DNA of 6,956 bases from Candidatus Latescibacterota bacterium (GCA_018667995.1 JABIQT010000408.1:1-6956); one strand, 5' to 3'; positions 1 through 6,374 are shown, counted from the stretch's first letter. The notes: generated from the letters alone by a model not told the origin. A program made the numbers and translations.

Positions 1-23
1 CAGATATTCCCATCGCACGACGA

Positions 24-51
24 CTCTCGGCTGGCTCCCGCTGGCCGAGAG
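24..51. other. Perfect 8-bp stem-loop in the left intergenic region
   Basis: CTCTCGGC at 24-31 pairs exactly with GCCGAGAG at 44-51 around a 12-base loop. No run of T follows on either strand, so it does not fit a standard intrinsic terminator, though it could sit at the end of a gene lying to the left of the window. The arm heptamer CTCTCGG/CCGAGAG recurs, in the opposite order, in the stem-loop at 3629-3660. The rest of positions 1-275 shows no coding region I can support; short open frames there lack a recognisable product or a ribosome binding site. Confidence 0.35.
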
Positions 52-79
52 GACCTTCTACTAGAAAAATGGTGCATAG

Positions 80-90
80 AGATTGACCTG
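80..90 (+). repeat. Intergenic 11-base word AGATTGACCTG, copy 1
   Basis: AGATTGACCTG occurs here and again, exactly and in the same orientation, at 2302-2312, each time in the non-coding stretch ahead of a gene. It contains TTGACC, a 5-of-6 match to a sigma70 -35 box, but I find no good -10 hexamer 15-19 bases downstream of this copy (the region around 105-111 reads GAATCT). It is therefore recorded as a repeat and not as a promoter. Confidence 0.35.
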
Positions 91-153
91 ATGTGATTGC
101 TCTCTGAATCTGCATTATGTTCGGCGTCCCGTCGGTGCCTGTCCAATTCAGAA

Positions 154-172
154 TGTAATATGGTCAATTACA
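154..172. promoter_or_regulatory. Candidate operator dyad TGTAAT-N7-ATTACA
   Basis: TGTAAT at 154-159 and ATTACA at 167-172 form a perfect 6+6 inverted repeat with a 7-base centre, typical in size for a dimeric regulator site. It ends four bases before the putative -35 hexamer at 176-181. If that promoter is real, the dyad is centred about 48 bases upstream of the start point, which is an activator-like position. No regulator gene is in the window, so this rests on sequence symmetry alone. Confidence 0.25.
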
Positions 173-175
173 CAC

Positions 176-204
176 TTGATTCCAGAAGGTCGATCGACTA
201 ATAT
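176..204 (+). promoter_or_regulatory. Weak promoter with a palindrome in its spacer, for the FG-GAP gene
   Basis: TTGATT (176-181, 4 of 6 to consensus) and TAATAT (199-204, 4 of 6) are separated by exactly 17 bases, and transcription would start near 211, leaving a leader of about 65 bases. The last ten spacer bases, 189-198, are the perfect palindrome GTCGATCGAC. A repressor bound there would block polymerase. Both hexamers are weak matches, which would suit a regulated promoter but equally allows chance. Confidence 0.3.
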
Positions 205-275
205 CCATGGAACCTGTCGCAGTCCTGTAATGCCTTCGAACGCCTTCTCGATCTCTGTCATCCTCGGAACCGTAT

Positions 276-2270
276 ATGTCCCATGGACTGAGCATCCTTG
301 CATTCGTGTTGCCGATCTTCTGCGTGACCGATTCGGTTTCGGCGCAGATCGTTCGTGTCTGGGATCTGGCCGAGAAAAGTCAGTCCGGACAGATGACGTT
401 CTACAATCCTGATGACAATGATGCGCAGTATGGAACACCGATATCATCAGCCGATTTGAACGGTGACGGTCGTGCAGATTTCATCGTATCTGCGATGGCA
501 GCTGATGGGCCCCCCAACGATGTTCGCCAAAACTCTGGTGAGATCCATGTGTATTTCAGCGAAGGAACTATTCGTGGTACAGTTGATTTTAGATATCAGA
601 ATCTCCGGACCATAGCGATCTACGGCGAACGTTCCGATGATATCTTCGGCATAAAACATGCTTCGGGAGACTTTGACAATAATGGCTCGAATGATCTTAT
701 TGTGGGCGCATTTTATGCTGATGGCCCCGGTAGGCCGGATGCGGGAAAAGTGTACATCATTCCGGGCGAGCTTCTATCCGATATGCTGCAAGCTTCTGAC
801 TTGAGTATGGATCTTGGTGATTCTATACCTAACAATGTATCTACAATAGTCGGTTCCCATGACAAGAGTCGGCTAGGCGTGTGGATGGACGCCGGTGATA
901 TAAACGGTGACGGTTTTGACGATGTCGTGGTGGGGGCGGATATGGCACACGGATATGATTCGTCGATTCCCGAGACGGGGCGGGTCTACATCTACTATGG
1001 TCCCCTCGCCCCAGGAGTGCAGATAGATGCTGCAGATACTACCTATTCTATGACTGTCATCTACGGTATTGACGCAGTAGATCATTTTGGGTCCTGTCTG
1101 ACAGTTGGAGACGTAAACGGTGATGGCCTGGACGATATCGGCATCGGTGCAGGTGCACTGGGCACTCTGAGAAATGTCTTTGACAGGGAGGGAGGCGCCG
1201 GTGACGGGCCGAACAATCTCAGGGAGAATGCCGGTGAAGTGGTTGTCGTGTACGGAAAACCGAACTTGCCACGCCACATTGATCTTAGAACGGCTCCGCC
1301 CACCGATGTGACTATCATTTATGGGCAGCTTACTGAGACCTCTGTGGATTTCTCTCCAGATAGGTTGGGAGAGGAAATAGTCTCGGCGGATATCAACGGG
1401 GACGGGGTTTCCGATCTTCTTATTGGTGCATACCGCGCCGATGGCGAACGGAACGACCGTCGTGATAGTGGCGAGGTCTTTGTGGTGTACGGGGCATCAA
1501 CATTGCCAGGTCGTATCATCGACCTGGAGGTGGTGCCTTCCGATGTGACCGTTGTCTACGGTTCAAGTGCGGGAGCTATTGCGGGCGACTCGATTGCTGC
1601 GGGAGACATTCACGGTGATGGCTATGACGATCTGTTCATTGGTATCCCAGGCGACACGGGCCCAAACGGACGGCGGGTTGCAGGAGGAATCGTGGTTATT
1701 GCCGGTGGGCCTCATCTGCCTGCCGAGATTGATTTGCTCTACCCTCAGGTTCCCATTATCTGGGTTGAGGGCCCGGATCCCTTCGACTATGTGTCCTACT
1801 GGGCCGCGAGTGGTGATTTTGACGGCGATGGCCGCATTGACGTCATGCCCAACGGCATGCTTGGGGACGGGCCAGCAAATCGCCGGACCTCAGCTGGGGA
1901 AGCCTTTATTATAAACGGGGCTATTCTCGCGGAAGAACTGCCAGGATATATTGCACCAGTGAACGATGAAACTATCGACCTACCTACCTCACCGACGCTA
2001 CTTCAGAATATTCCGAACCCCTTCAATTCAGGTACTGAAATCGGGTATCAATTACCCTCGGGAGTTTCAGGTCGTACCGTACTTGGAATCTACAATCTAA
2101 GCGGGCAGCTCGTCAAAACATTGGTCGACGCAACGGTGGGACCTGGTGCGCACACCGTCGTATGGGACGGATTTGATCTGAATGGCCGCCCGTCCCCAAG
2201 CGGCCTGTACCTAACTGACTTGAGTGTTGATGGAAAACGCGATCAGAAGAAACTCCTGCTGGTAAGATAG
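276..2270 (+). CDS. Exported seven-repeat FG-GAP (integrin alpha-like) beta-propeller protein with FlgD-like C-terminal sorting tail
   Basis: The 664-residue protein begins with a signal peptide: hydrophobic core at residues 5-17 and a likely cut after VSA at 21-23. The n-region has no Lys or Arg, only His3, which is unusual. Seven FG-GAP repeats follow, each with a calcium-binding type DxNxDGxxD loop starting at D60, D132, D208, D279, D372, D444 and D514. Most repeats start with an IYG-like strand and close with a VYG-like strand. This count fits one complete seven-bladed propeller. Repeat spacing is 70-76 residues, except 93 after the fourth loop, where an insert lies at about 296-318. Residues 575-664 form a FlgD-Ig-like/type IX secretion type A tail (NIPNPFN at 578-584, WDG at 630-632, end KKLLLVR). 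The likely role is surface-attached or secreted binding to glycan or protein; I see no catalytic motif. The start is the ATG with GGAA at 266-269, six bases upstream. The ligand cannot be read from the sequence. Confidence 0.93.
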   Translation: MSHGLSILAFVLPIFCVTDSVSAQIVRVWDLAEKSQSGQMTFYNPDDNDAQYGTPISSADLNGDGRADFIVSAMAADGPPNDVRQNSGEIHVYFSEGTIRGTVDFRYQNLRTIAIYGERSDDIFGIKHASGDFDNNGSNDLIVGAFYADGPGRPDAGKVYIIPGELLSDMLQASDLSMDLGDSIPNNVSTIVGSHDKSRLGVWMDAGDINGDGFDDVVVGADMAHGYDSSIPETGRVYIYYGPLAPGVQIDAADTTYSMTVIYGIDAVDHFGSCLTVGDVNGDGLDDIGIGAGALGTLRNVFDREGGAGDGPNNLRENAGEVVVVYGKPNLPRHIDLRTAPPTDVTIIYGQLTETSVDFSPDRLGEEIVSADINGDGVSDLLIGAYRADGERNDRRDSGEVFVVYGASTLPGRIIDLEVVPSDVTVVYGSSAGAIAGDSIAAGDIHGDGYDDLFIGIPGDTGPNGRRVAGGIVVIAGGPHLPAEIDLLYPQVPIIWVEGPDPFDYVSYWAASGDFDGDGRIDVMPNGMLGDGPANRRTSAGEAFIINGAILAEELPGYIAPVNDETIDLPTSPTLLQNIPNPFNSGTEIGYQLPSGVSGRTVLGIYNLSGQLVKTLVDATVGPGAHTVVWDGFDLNGRPSPSGLYLTDLSVDGKRDQKKLLLVR

Positions 2271-2301
2271 AGTCGTGAGCGGATGATCTCACTTTGGGGC
2301 A

Positions 2302-2312
2302 AGATTGACCTG
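2302..2312 (+). repeat. Intergenic 11-base word AGATTGACCTG, copy 2
   Basis: This is an exact same-orientation copy of positions 80-90, 32 bases after the FG-GAP stop codon and about 96 bases before the phosphoesterase start. It includes TTGACC at 2305-2310, but the sequence 15-19 bases downstream (around 2328-2334) has no convincing -10 box. The core GATTGACC also occurs at 6321-6328 and, on the minus strand, at 6374-6367. Confidence 0.35.
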
Positions 2313-2343
2313 CATTGGGCCATGGAGCGAAATTCGGACGTTG

Positions 2344-2410
2344 AGTATAGGGTCGAGTATTTTGTCGTTCTTGAAGTATGAGCTATTTCCACAAGGACAA
2401 AATCGAGTAT
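2344..2410 (+). repeat. Cluster of GAGTAT/AAGTAT words before the phosphoesterase
   Basis: GAGTAT occurs at 2344-2349, 2355-2360 and 2405-2410, with AAGTAT at 2374-2379. The last copy overlaps the start codon. Two copies share the longer word TCGAGTAT (2353-2360 and 2403-2410). Start-to-start distances are 11, 19 and 31 bases, close to one, two and three helical turns, so a regulator binding one face of the DNA is conceivable. The ribosome binding site for the gene downstream is probably AAGGA at 2393-2397, eleven bases before the ATG, which is a rather long spacing. Confidence 0.2.
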
Positions 2411-3479
2411 GAGTAAAGAGCCATTCAACCTATGGGTTTTCGGTGACTGTCACATCGGTACAGATTTACGTTTTGGACGTGAGAGTCTATTCGACGTTCT
2501 GAGCATGTCTGAACGTGGTGGAGATAAAGGGGGGCCTCCATTTGACTGGGATATTGCCATCGATATCGGTGACATGTCCGGTGGGCAGGAGGTGCCCGTC
2601 GACCATGAGGGGCATGAAGTGGTTAGGCAGTTCGGTGCTCTTCGCGACCATAGCCGCGCGTCCATCTACAATATCTGCGGGAATCATGACCGAAGTGGAC
2701 TCGATGAGAATCCCGCTTGGTGGTGGCGCAAATGGGTTGATCCGACAGGTGAGAATACACCGCACTCAGGGGTTGATTCATCGAAACGACCCTACCCTGT
2801 AAACGGCACATGGGAACGCTATGGTATCCAAGTGGGTAATCTGCATTTCTTACTCATGAGCGACATTAATGAACCCTCGCAACGGATCGGTCGGGGCGAT
2901 CTAGGAGGCAACCCCGGCGGAGTTGTTTCTGGAGAGACATTCTCCTGGTGGAAGGAACAGATCGAGGCCAACCGGGAGGATATCATCCTCTCTGCTCACC
3001 ACTATATGCTCAAGGATACCACAGTAGCTTCGGGTGAGTGGGAAGGGATGCTGAAAGATAGTGAGGGCTACTGGACGAGCGGATATCACGGTTACAAAGC
3101 GCTCGGAAGTCCCAAGGGCGCTTCATACTTATACTGGGTTGACGGTCAACCGGATGCGCAGGCATTTGAGAAGTACCTGTCCGACAATCCTGGCGATGTC
3201 GATCTCTGGTTTGGGGGACACACACATACGAACCCGGATGACACCTGTGGAGGCAAGTCACATGTTGAGACCCGCTGGGGGACAACGTTCATCAACGTGG
3301 CCGCGGTCAGCCGTCACCACGGTACGGAGAACATCTCCATGAGCCGGGTTCTGACGTTTCTTCCAGACTCGGACAAGGTGGTTATAAGATGCTACATGCA
3401 CATGGATGACTATCTGCCACAGGGCTGGTATCATGCCGCCGAACGAACAGTGACACTAAAGAAAGCATTCGAGTGGTGA
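2409..3479 (+). CDS. Calcineurin-like metallophosphoesterase, subfamily not recognised
   Basis: The 356-residue protein carries the full set of dinuclear-metal motifs of the calcineurin-like fold: DCH at D13/H15, GD at D55, GNHD with N92/H93, a histidine in SAHHY (H197 or H198), and GHTH with H271/H273. All expected metal ligands are present, so it should be active on a phosphate mono- or diester. It has no signal peptide or membrane segment and is probably cytoplasmic. Features outside the core include a Trp-rich stretch AWWWRKW (103-109), a Gly-rich loop (161-174), and a roughly 65-residue insert between the SAHHY and GHTH motifs (200-265) that should cap the active site and set specificity. 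I cannot name the substrate: nucleotide, sugar phosphate and lipid phosphate remain open. It lies 138 bp downstream of the FG-GAP gene and 302 bp upstream of the fucosidase, so neither spacing proves an operon. Confidence 0.9.
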   Translation: MSKEPFNLWVFGDCHIGTDLRFGRESLFDVLSMSERGGDKGGPPFDWDIAIDIGDMSGGQEVPVDHEGHEVVRQFGALRDHSRASIYNICGNHDRSGLDENPAWWWRKWVDPTGENTPHSGVDSSKRPYPVNGTWERYGIQVGNLHFLLMSDINEPSQRIGRGDLGGNPGGVVSGETFSWWKEQIEANREDIILSAHHYMLKDTTVASGEWEGMLKDSEGYWTSGYHGYKALGSPKGASYLYWVDGQPDAQAFEKYLSDNPGDVDLWFGGHTHTNPDDTCGGKSHVETRWGTTFINVAAVSRHHGTENISMSRVLTFLPDSDKVVIRCYMHMDDYLPQGWYHAAERTVTLKKAFEW

Positions 3480-3628
3480 CAAATTGGGACTCCGGCTTTT
3501 GTAGGTTGCTGGCGCATAGAATGACTCGAGCCGTGCTGTTATTCTCAATATCGACGTCACGGTGTGAGCTGACCGCGGCGCGATCAGCGATATCGTCCGG
3601 ACCGGGAAAGCCCCTGTCATGATCTGCT

Positions 3629-3660
3629 CGCCGAGAGACTCGCCCGCTCCCCTCTCGGTG
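3629..3660. other. Stem-loop sharing its arm sequence with the left-end hairpin
   Basis: CCGAGAG at 3631-3637 pairs with CTCTCGG at 3652-3658 around a 14-base loop. A G-U pair and a C-G pair extend the stem outward to 3629 and 3660. Weak T content follows (GTTTATCG), so it is a poor but possible terminator for the phosphoesterase transcript. The same heptamer in reverse order makes the stem at 24-51. Confidence 0.35.
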
Positions 3661-3675
3661 GTGTTTATCGCTGGG

Positions 3676-3703
3676 TTCACAGTGCCCAATGTATTAGTAT
3701 ATT
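3676..3703 (+). promoter_or_regulatory. Sigma70-like promoter for the fucosidase
   Basis: TTCACA (3676-3681) and TATATT (3698-3703) each match the sigma70 consensus at 5 of 6 positions and are 16 bases apart. Transcription would start near 3710, giving a leader of about 70 bases. This is the best promoter match in the window and supports separate transcription of the fucosidase gene. Confidence 0.45.
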
Positions 3704-3710
3704 TCAGATC

Positions 3711-3738
3711 TTGCAGACCAAAACGCAGGCCATATATT
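3711..3738 (+). promoter_or_regulatory. Second, weaker promoter candidate for the fucosidase
   Basis: TTGCAG (3711-3716, 3 of 6) and TATATT (3733-3738, 5 of 6) are 16 bases apart, the same spacing and the same -10 hexamer as the candidate 35 bases upstream. The weak -35 makes it less likely than that one. A perfect TTGACA lies at 3751-3756 but has no -10 partner before the gene starts. Confidence 0.25.
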
Positions 3739-3770
3739 GTCATACATCTATTGACAACCGTGACACGTTC

Positions 3771-3777
3771 AAGAGGA
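3771..3777 (+). promoter_or_regulatory. Ribosome binding site of the fucosidase
   Basis: AAGAGGA ends four bases before the ATG at 3782. It is the strongest Shine-Dalgarno match in the window and fixes this start. That matters because this start leaves the enzyme without a signal peptide. Confidence 0.6.
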
Positions 3778-3781
3778 ATAC

Positions 3782-5158
3782 ATGAGCTTCACACCTTACT
3801 TGCCGACCTGGGATTCCCTGGATAGTCGGCCTATGCCACAGTGGTATAACCAGGCTAAATTCGGGATTTTCATTCATTGGGGCGTTTATTCGGTGCCTGC
3901 ATGGCGCCCTCTTAGTAAAGAACGCTACGCCTCCTATGCCGAGTGGTACTACGCCACCGTGATTGGCGATGATGAATTTGGTGGCGATGAATTTCACAGG
4001 TCCACGTACGGAGAGCAGTTTGAGTACCGGGATTTCGCCCCCATGTTTAAAGCAGAGTTATTTGATCCAGACTACTGGGCCTCACTGTTTGAGCGGTCCG
4101 GGGCGCGTTACGTCGTTCTAACGACAAAACACCATGACGGATACTGCCTATGGCCTACCGATAGTCCCTACAAGAAGGCCTGGAACAGCATGGCTGTAGG
4201 ACCCCGGCGCGATCTCGTCGGAGATCTTACCACGGCTGTTCGCAATCGTGGACTGCGCATGGGTTTGTATTATTCCATTATTGAATGGGAGAGCGTCTGG
4301 ACTCACAGAAGCGAGACCGGGTATTATGTGTCTGATGACATGGTAAACAAATACAGGATACCGGAAGATCGATATGTGGATGAACACCTCATTCCCCAGC
4401 TCAAAGAGTTAGTCTCCCGCTATAAGCCGGCCCTGATTTTTTCAGATGGGGGCGAGTGGGATGGCAGCGAGGAGTACTTCAAGACCAAGGACTTTCTGGC
4501 GTGGTTGTACAATGAGGCTCCAAATCGAGATGAGGTCGTTGTGAATGACCGGTGGGCAAAGGATATGCCCGGTCGTCACGGTGATTATTATTCAAGCGAG
4601 TATGAAGATACCGACGCCATAGGTAGAGAGCACCCGTGGGAGGAGAGCAGGGGCATCGGAGGCTCCTATGGCCTGAATCGAGCCGAAAACATAGAGGACT
4701 ATCGAACGTCTGAAGAGTTGATTCACGAGCTCGTAGATGTGGTGAGTCGTGGCGGGAACATGCTGCTGAACGTCGGACCTGCCGCAGACGGTACCATCCC
4801 CGTGATTCAACAACAGCGGCTCATTGATATTGGAGATTGGTTGACAGTCAATGGAGAGGCAATTTACGATGCCCAGAATTGGAAATCCGGTGGCCCGCCT
4901 TCTATGAACTCAGATCTGAGGTTCACGACCAATGGCGCTGACGTCTACGCCATTTGCAGGGAGTGGCCGACGGGCCCGCTGATCTTGAGAGAAATCCCCT
5001 ATTCCGAGAGTATCAAAGTAGAGATGCTGGGAACCGAACGGCCAACTTCCTATCAGTCTTTTGAGGGCAAGCTTTCAATAGAAGCCCCCACACTGACGCC
5101 GGGTGAGGCCCCTTGTCAACATGCCTTCGTATTCAAGATCTCCGGCACAACGCCGTAA
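3782..5158 (+). CDS. GH29 alpha-L-fucosidase, apparently cytoplasmic
   Basis: The 458-residue protein hydrolyses terminal alpha-L-fucose from glycans or oligosaccharides by the retaining mechanism of glycoside hydrolase family 29. Visible family motifs are WYNQAKFGIFIHWGVYSVPAW (from residue 21), YGEQFEYRDFAPMFKAELF (from 76), LTTKHHDGYCLWP (113-125), DLVGDLTTAVRNRGLRMGLYY (from 144) and FSDGGEW (220-226) with nucleophile Asp222. The HPWEE motif at 284-288 aligns with the WE motif of the human enzyme, so Glu287 is the probable acid/base; that residue varies within the family. NMLLNVGPAADGTIP (326-340) and DWLTVNGEAIY (352-362) end the TIM barrel. Residues 365-458 fit the usual C-terminal beta-sandwich. 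The length is normal and nothing is truncated. Many family members are exported, but this one starts directly with the catalytic domain and has no signal peptide, so it probably works on imported fragments. It likely has its own promoter, and the channel gene follows after 67 bp. Confidence 0.95.
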   Translation: MSFTPYLPTWDSLDSRPMPQWYNQAKFGIFIHWGVYSVPAWRPLSKERYASYAEWYYATVIGDDEFGGDEFHRSTYGEQFEYRDFAPMFKAELFDPDYWASLFERSGARYVVLTTKHHDGYCLWPTDSPYKKAWNSMAVGPRRDLVGDLTTAVRNRGLRMGLYYSIIEWESVWTHRSETGYYVSDDMVNKYRIPEDRYVDEHLIPQLKELVSRYKPALIFSDGGEWDGSEEYFKTKDFLAWLYNEAPNRDEVVVNDRWAKDMPGRHGDYYSSEYEDTDAIGREHPWEESRGIGGSYGLNRAENIEDYRTSEELIHELVDVVSRGGNMLLNVGPAADGTIPVIQQQRLIDIGDWLTVNGEAIYDAQNWKSGGPPSMNSDLRFTTNGADVYAICREWPTGPLILREIPYSESIKVEMLGTERPTSYQSFEGKLSIEAPTLTPGEAPCQHAFVFKISGTTP

Positions 5159-5225
5159 ATTACGTACCGTGGTGTCATTGATTCGTCCCTGATGAACCAA
5201 ATCGCCCTCAGATGCGAGAGACCCA

Positions 5226-6326
5226 ATGGACGCACTTCTTGACGTACTAAATGAAACCTGGCAATGGACCGGCATAGAGCTTCTGACTGCCTTCGGTATT
5301 CTGATAGCAGCGTTTGTTGCCCGTAGGCTATTCCGATTTTTTCTCGAACGTGGCGCAAAACGGCTGGCCGCGAAAACCAAAACGGAGCTCGATGATCTCT
5401 TAATTCAAGCCGTTGAGAAACCTATCGATGTCGGGATTCTCATTCTGGGCATCTACTTCGCAGTGTACAGCCTTAATCCCCCGCCGAATATGCAGGTGTG
5501 GCTCAGTTCGGTGTTCTGGATCCCTTATTCGTTTCTTATAGCCTGGACTATGTTCCGTGGCGTGAACGTCCTCTCTCATCTGATGCACAAATGGGCGGCA
5601 CGAACGGATACCACACTGGACGATCAGCTGGTGCCGCTTGTAGAGCGCGCAGCCAAGGTGGTGGTTTGGATATTGGCGATCCTAATGGTGCTACAGAATA
5701 TGGGCTACTCCATCTCCGGGCTCATTGCCGGCCTTGGAGTCGGAGGTCTGGCTGTCGCCTTAGCTGCTCAGAAGACACTGGCCGATGTCTTTGGATCTGT
5801 CATGTTGTTGGCGGATAGGCCATTCGTCAATGGAGACTGGGTCCAGTCGCCTGACAATGAAATCGAGGGTATTGTCGAGCGCATTGGGTTTCGTAGTACC
5901 CGAATCCGTACCTTCGATCAAACGCTCATCGCTATTCCAAACAGCCGTTTGGCAGATTTCGTTATCAACAATATCTCACAACGACCTGTTCGGCGAGTGT
6001 GGATAACAGTTGGCCTGACCTACGCTACGCAGGGCACCCAGATGCGTGATGCTGTTGGACAGATAGATGCCATGTTGAGATCCCATACCGACGTCGATCA
6101 GGATTCCACAATCCTGGTAAACTTCACGGATTTCGGGGATAGTTCCTTGAACATTATGGTCTATTATTTTGCGAATACTACCGACTGGGCAGACTATCTC
6201 GGTATCCGTGAGGACGTTAATCTCTGTATTATGGAGATCGTCGAAGGGTTGGGGCTTTCCATAGCTTTCCCGACCCGGACGGTTCATGTGGCGGGGAATG
6301 CCTCTGTTCAGGGGGGGACAGATTGA
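5226..6326 (+). CDS. MscS-family small-conductance mechanosensitive channel
   Basis: The 366-residue inner-membrane protein should open under membrane tension to release solutes during hypo-osmotic shock. Hydrophobic segments lie at about 17-39, 67-83, 93-112, 143-158 and 163-181, so it has more membrane helices than the three of E. coli MscS and resembles the YnaI/YbdG class. The pore helix is recognisable by its Gly/Ala packing pattern (GLGVGGLAVALAAQKTLADV, from 169), followed by the beta domain (FVNGDWV 200-206, IRTFDQTLIAIPNS from 227) and the soluble C-terminal alpha/beta domain (from about 255). The start ATG has only a weak GAGAG site at 5216-5220, five bases upstream. The gene is 67 bp after the fucosidase with no clear terminator between, so read-through is possible. 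A run of seven G at 6311-6317 close to the stop codon is a possible slippage or sequencing-error site; it affects only the last few residues. Confidence 0.93.
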   Translation: MDALLDVLNETWQWTGIELLTAFGILIAAFVARRLFRFFLERGAKRLAAKTKTELDDLLIQAVEKPIDVGILILGIYFAVYSLNPPPNMQVWLSSVFWIPYSFLIAWTMFRGVNVLSHLMHKWAARTDTTLDDQLVPLVERAAKVVVWILAILMVLQNMGYSISGLIAGLGVGGLAVALAAQKTLADVFGSVMLLADRPFVNGDWVQSPDNEIEGIVERIGFRSTRIRTFDQTLIAIPNSRLADFVINNISQRPVRRVWITVGLTYATQGTQMRDAVGQIDAMLRSHTDVDQDSTILVNFTDFGDSSLNIMVYYFANTTDWADYLGIREDVNLCIMEIVEGLGLSIAFPTRTVHVAGNASVQGGTD

Positions 6327-6374
6327 CCGTTTGCACACCGTTTTACCACCGTGTTTCAGCCGACTTGGTCAATC
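6321..6374. repeat. 8-bp inverted repeat spanning the convergent gene ends
   Basis: GATTGACC at 6321-6328 and GGTCAATC at 6367-6374 are exact inverted copies separated by 38 bases. Each arm contains the last Asp codon and TGA stop of one of the two convergent genes. The loop is long and no T run adjoins, so this is not a standard bidirectional terminator. The 42-bp gap between the stop codons holds nothing else I recognise beyond a short direct repeat of CACCGT. Confidence 0.3.

Larger units (their letters stand above)
3480..3781. other. 302-bp gene-free region between phosphoesterase and fucosidase
   Basis: No reading frame here gives a recognisable product or has a good ribosome binding site. 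Short frames such as 3619-3825 run into the fucosidase in another frame and look like noise. The left part, directly after the phosphoesterase stop codon, has no clear terminator hairpin followed by T residues. The middle holds two overlapping 8-bp palindromes (CGATATCG 3588-3595 and GTCCGGAC 3595-3602) and a stem-loop at 3629-3660. The right, AT-richer part holds two candidate promoters and the fucosidase ribosome binding site. Confidence 0.6.

Noticed and set aside
276-323. Lipoprotein signal on the FG-GAP protein, from Cys16
   Set aside because: The residues before Cys16 (LPIF) do not fit a lipobox, and a normal cleavage site follows at 21-23.
176-412. 78-residue + strand frame overlapping the FG-GAP start
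   Set aside because: It overlaps the real start in another frame and lacks a Shine-Dalgarno site or a recognisable product.
148-447. 99-residue open frame on the minus strand over the start of the FG-GAP gene
   Set aside because: It overlaps the signal-peptide region of a clear gene, has no recognisable domain, and its composition looks like an antisense shadow.
873-1318. Minus-strand frames of 134 and 78 residues inside the FG-GAP gene
   Set aside because: They are antisense to repeated calcium-loop codons, which keep the opposite strand open; no domain is visible.
2275-2292. Possible terminator after the FG-GAP gene (GTGAG/CTCAC with TTT following)
   Set aside because: The stem is only 5 bp with an 8-base loop and three T, too weak to call.
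3456-3743. 95-residue minus-strand frame covering most of the 302-bp gap
   Set aside because: No recognisable domain or ribosome binding site, and it runs across the two candidate promoters and the stem-loop.
3751-3756. Perfect TTGACA -35 hexamer just upstream of the fucosidase
   Set aside because: The matching -10 position falls on the ribosome binding site and start codon, with no suitable hexamer.
5976-6338. 120-residue minus-strand frame inside the channel gene
   Set aside because: It is antisense to well-conserved MscS C-terminal domain codons and has no recognisable product.
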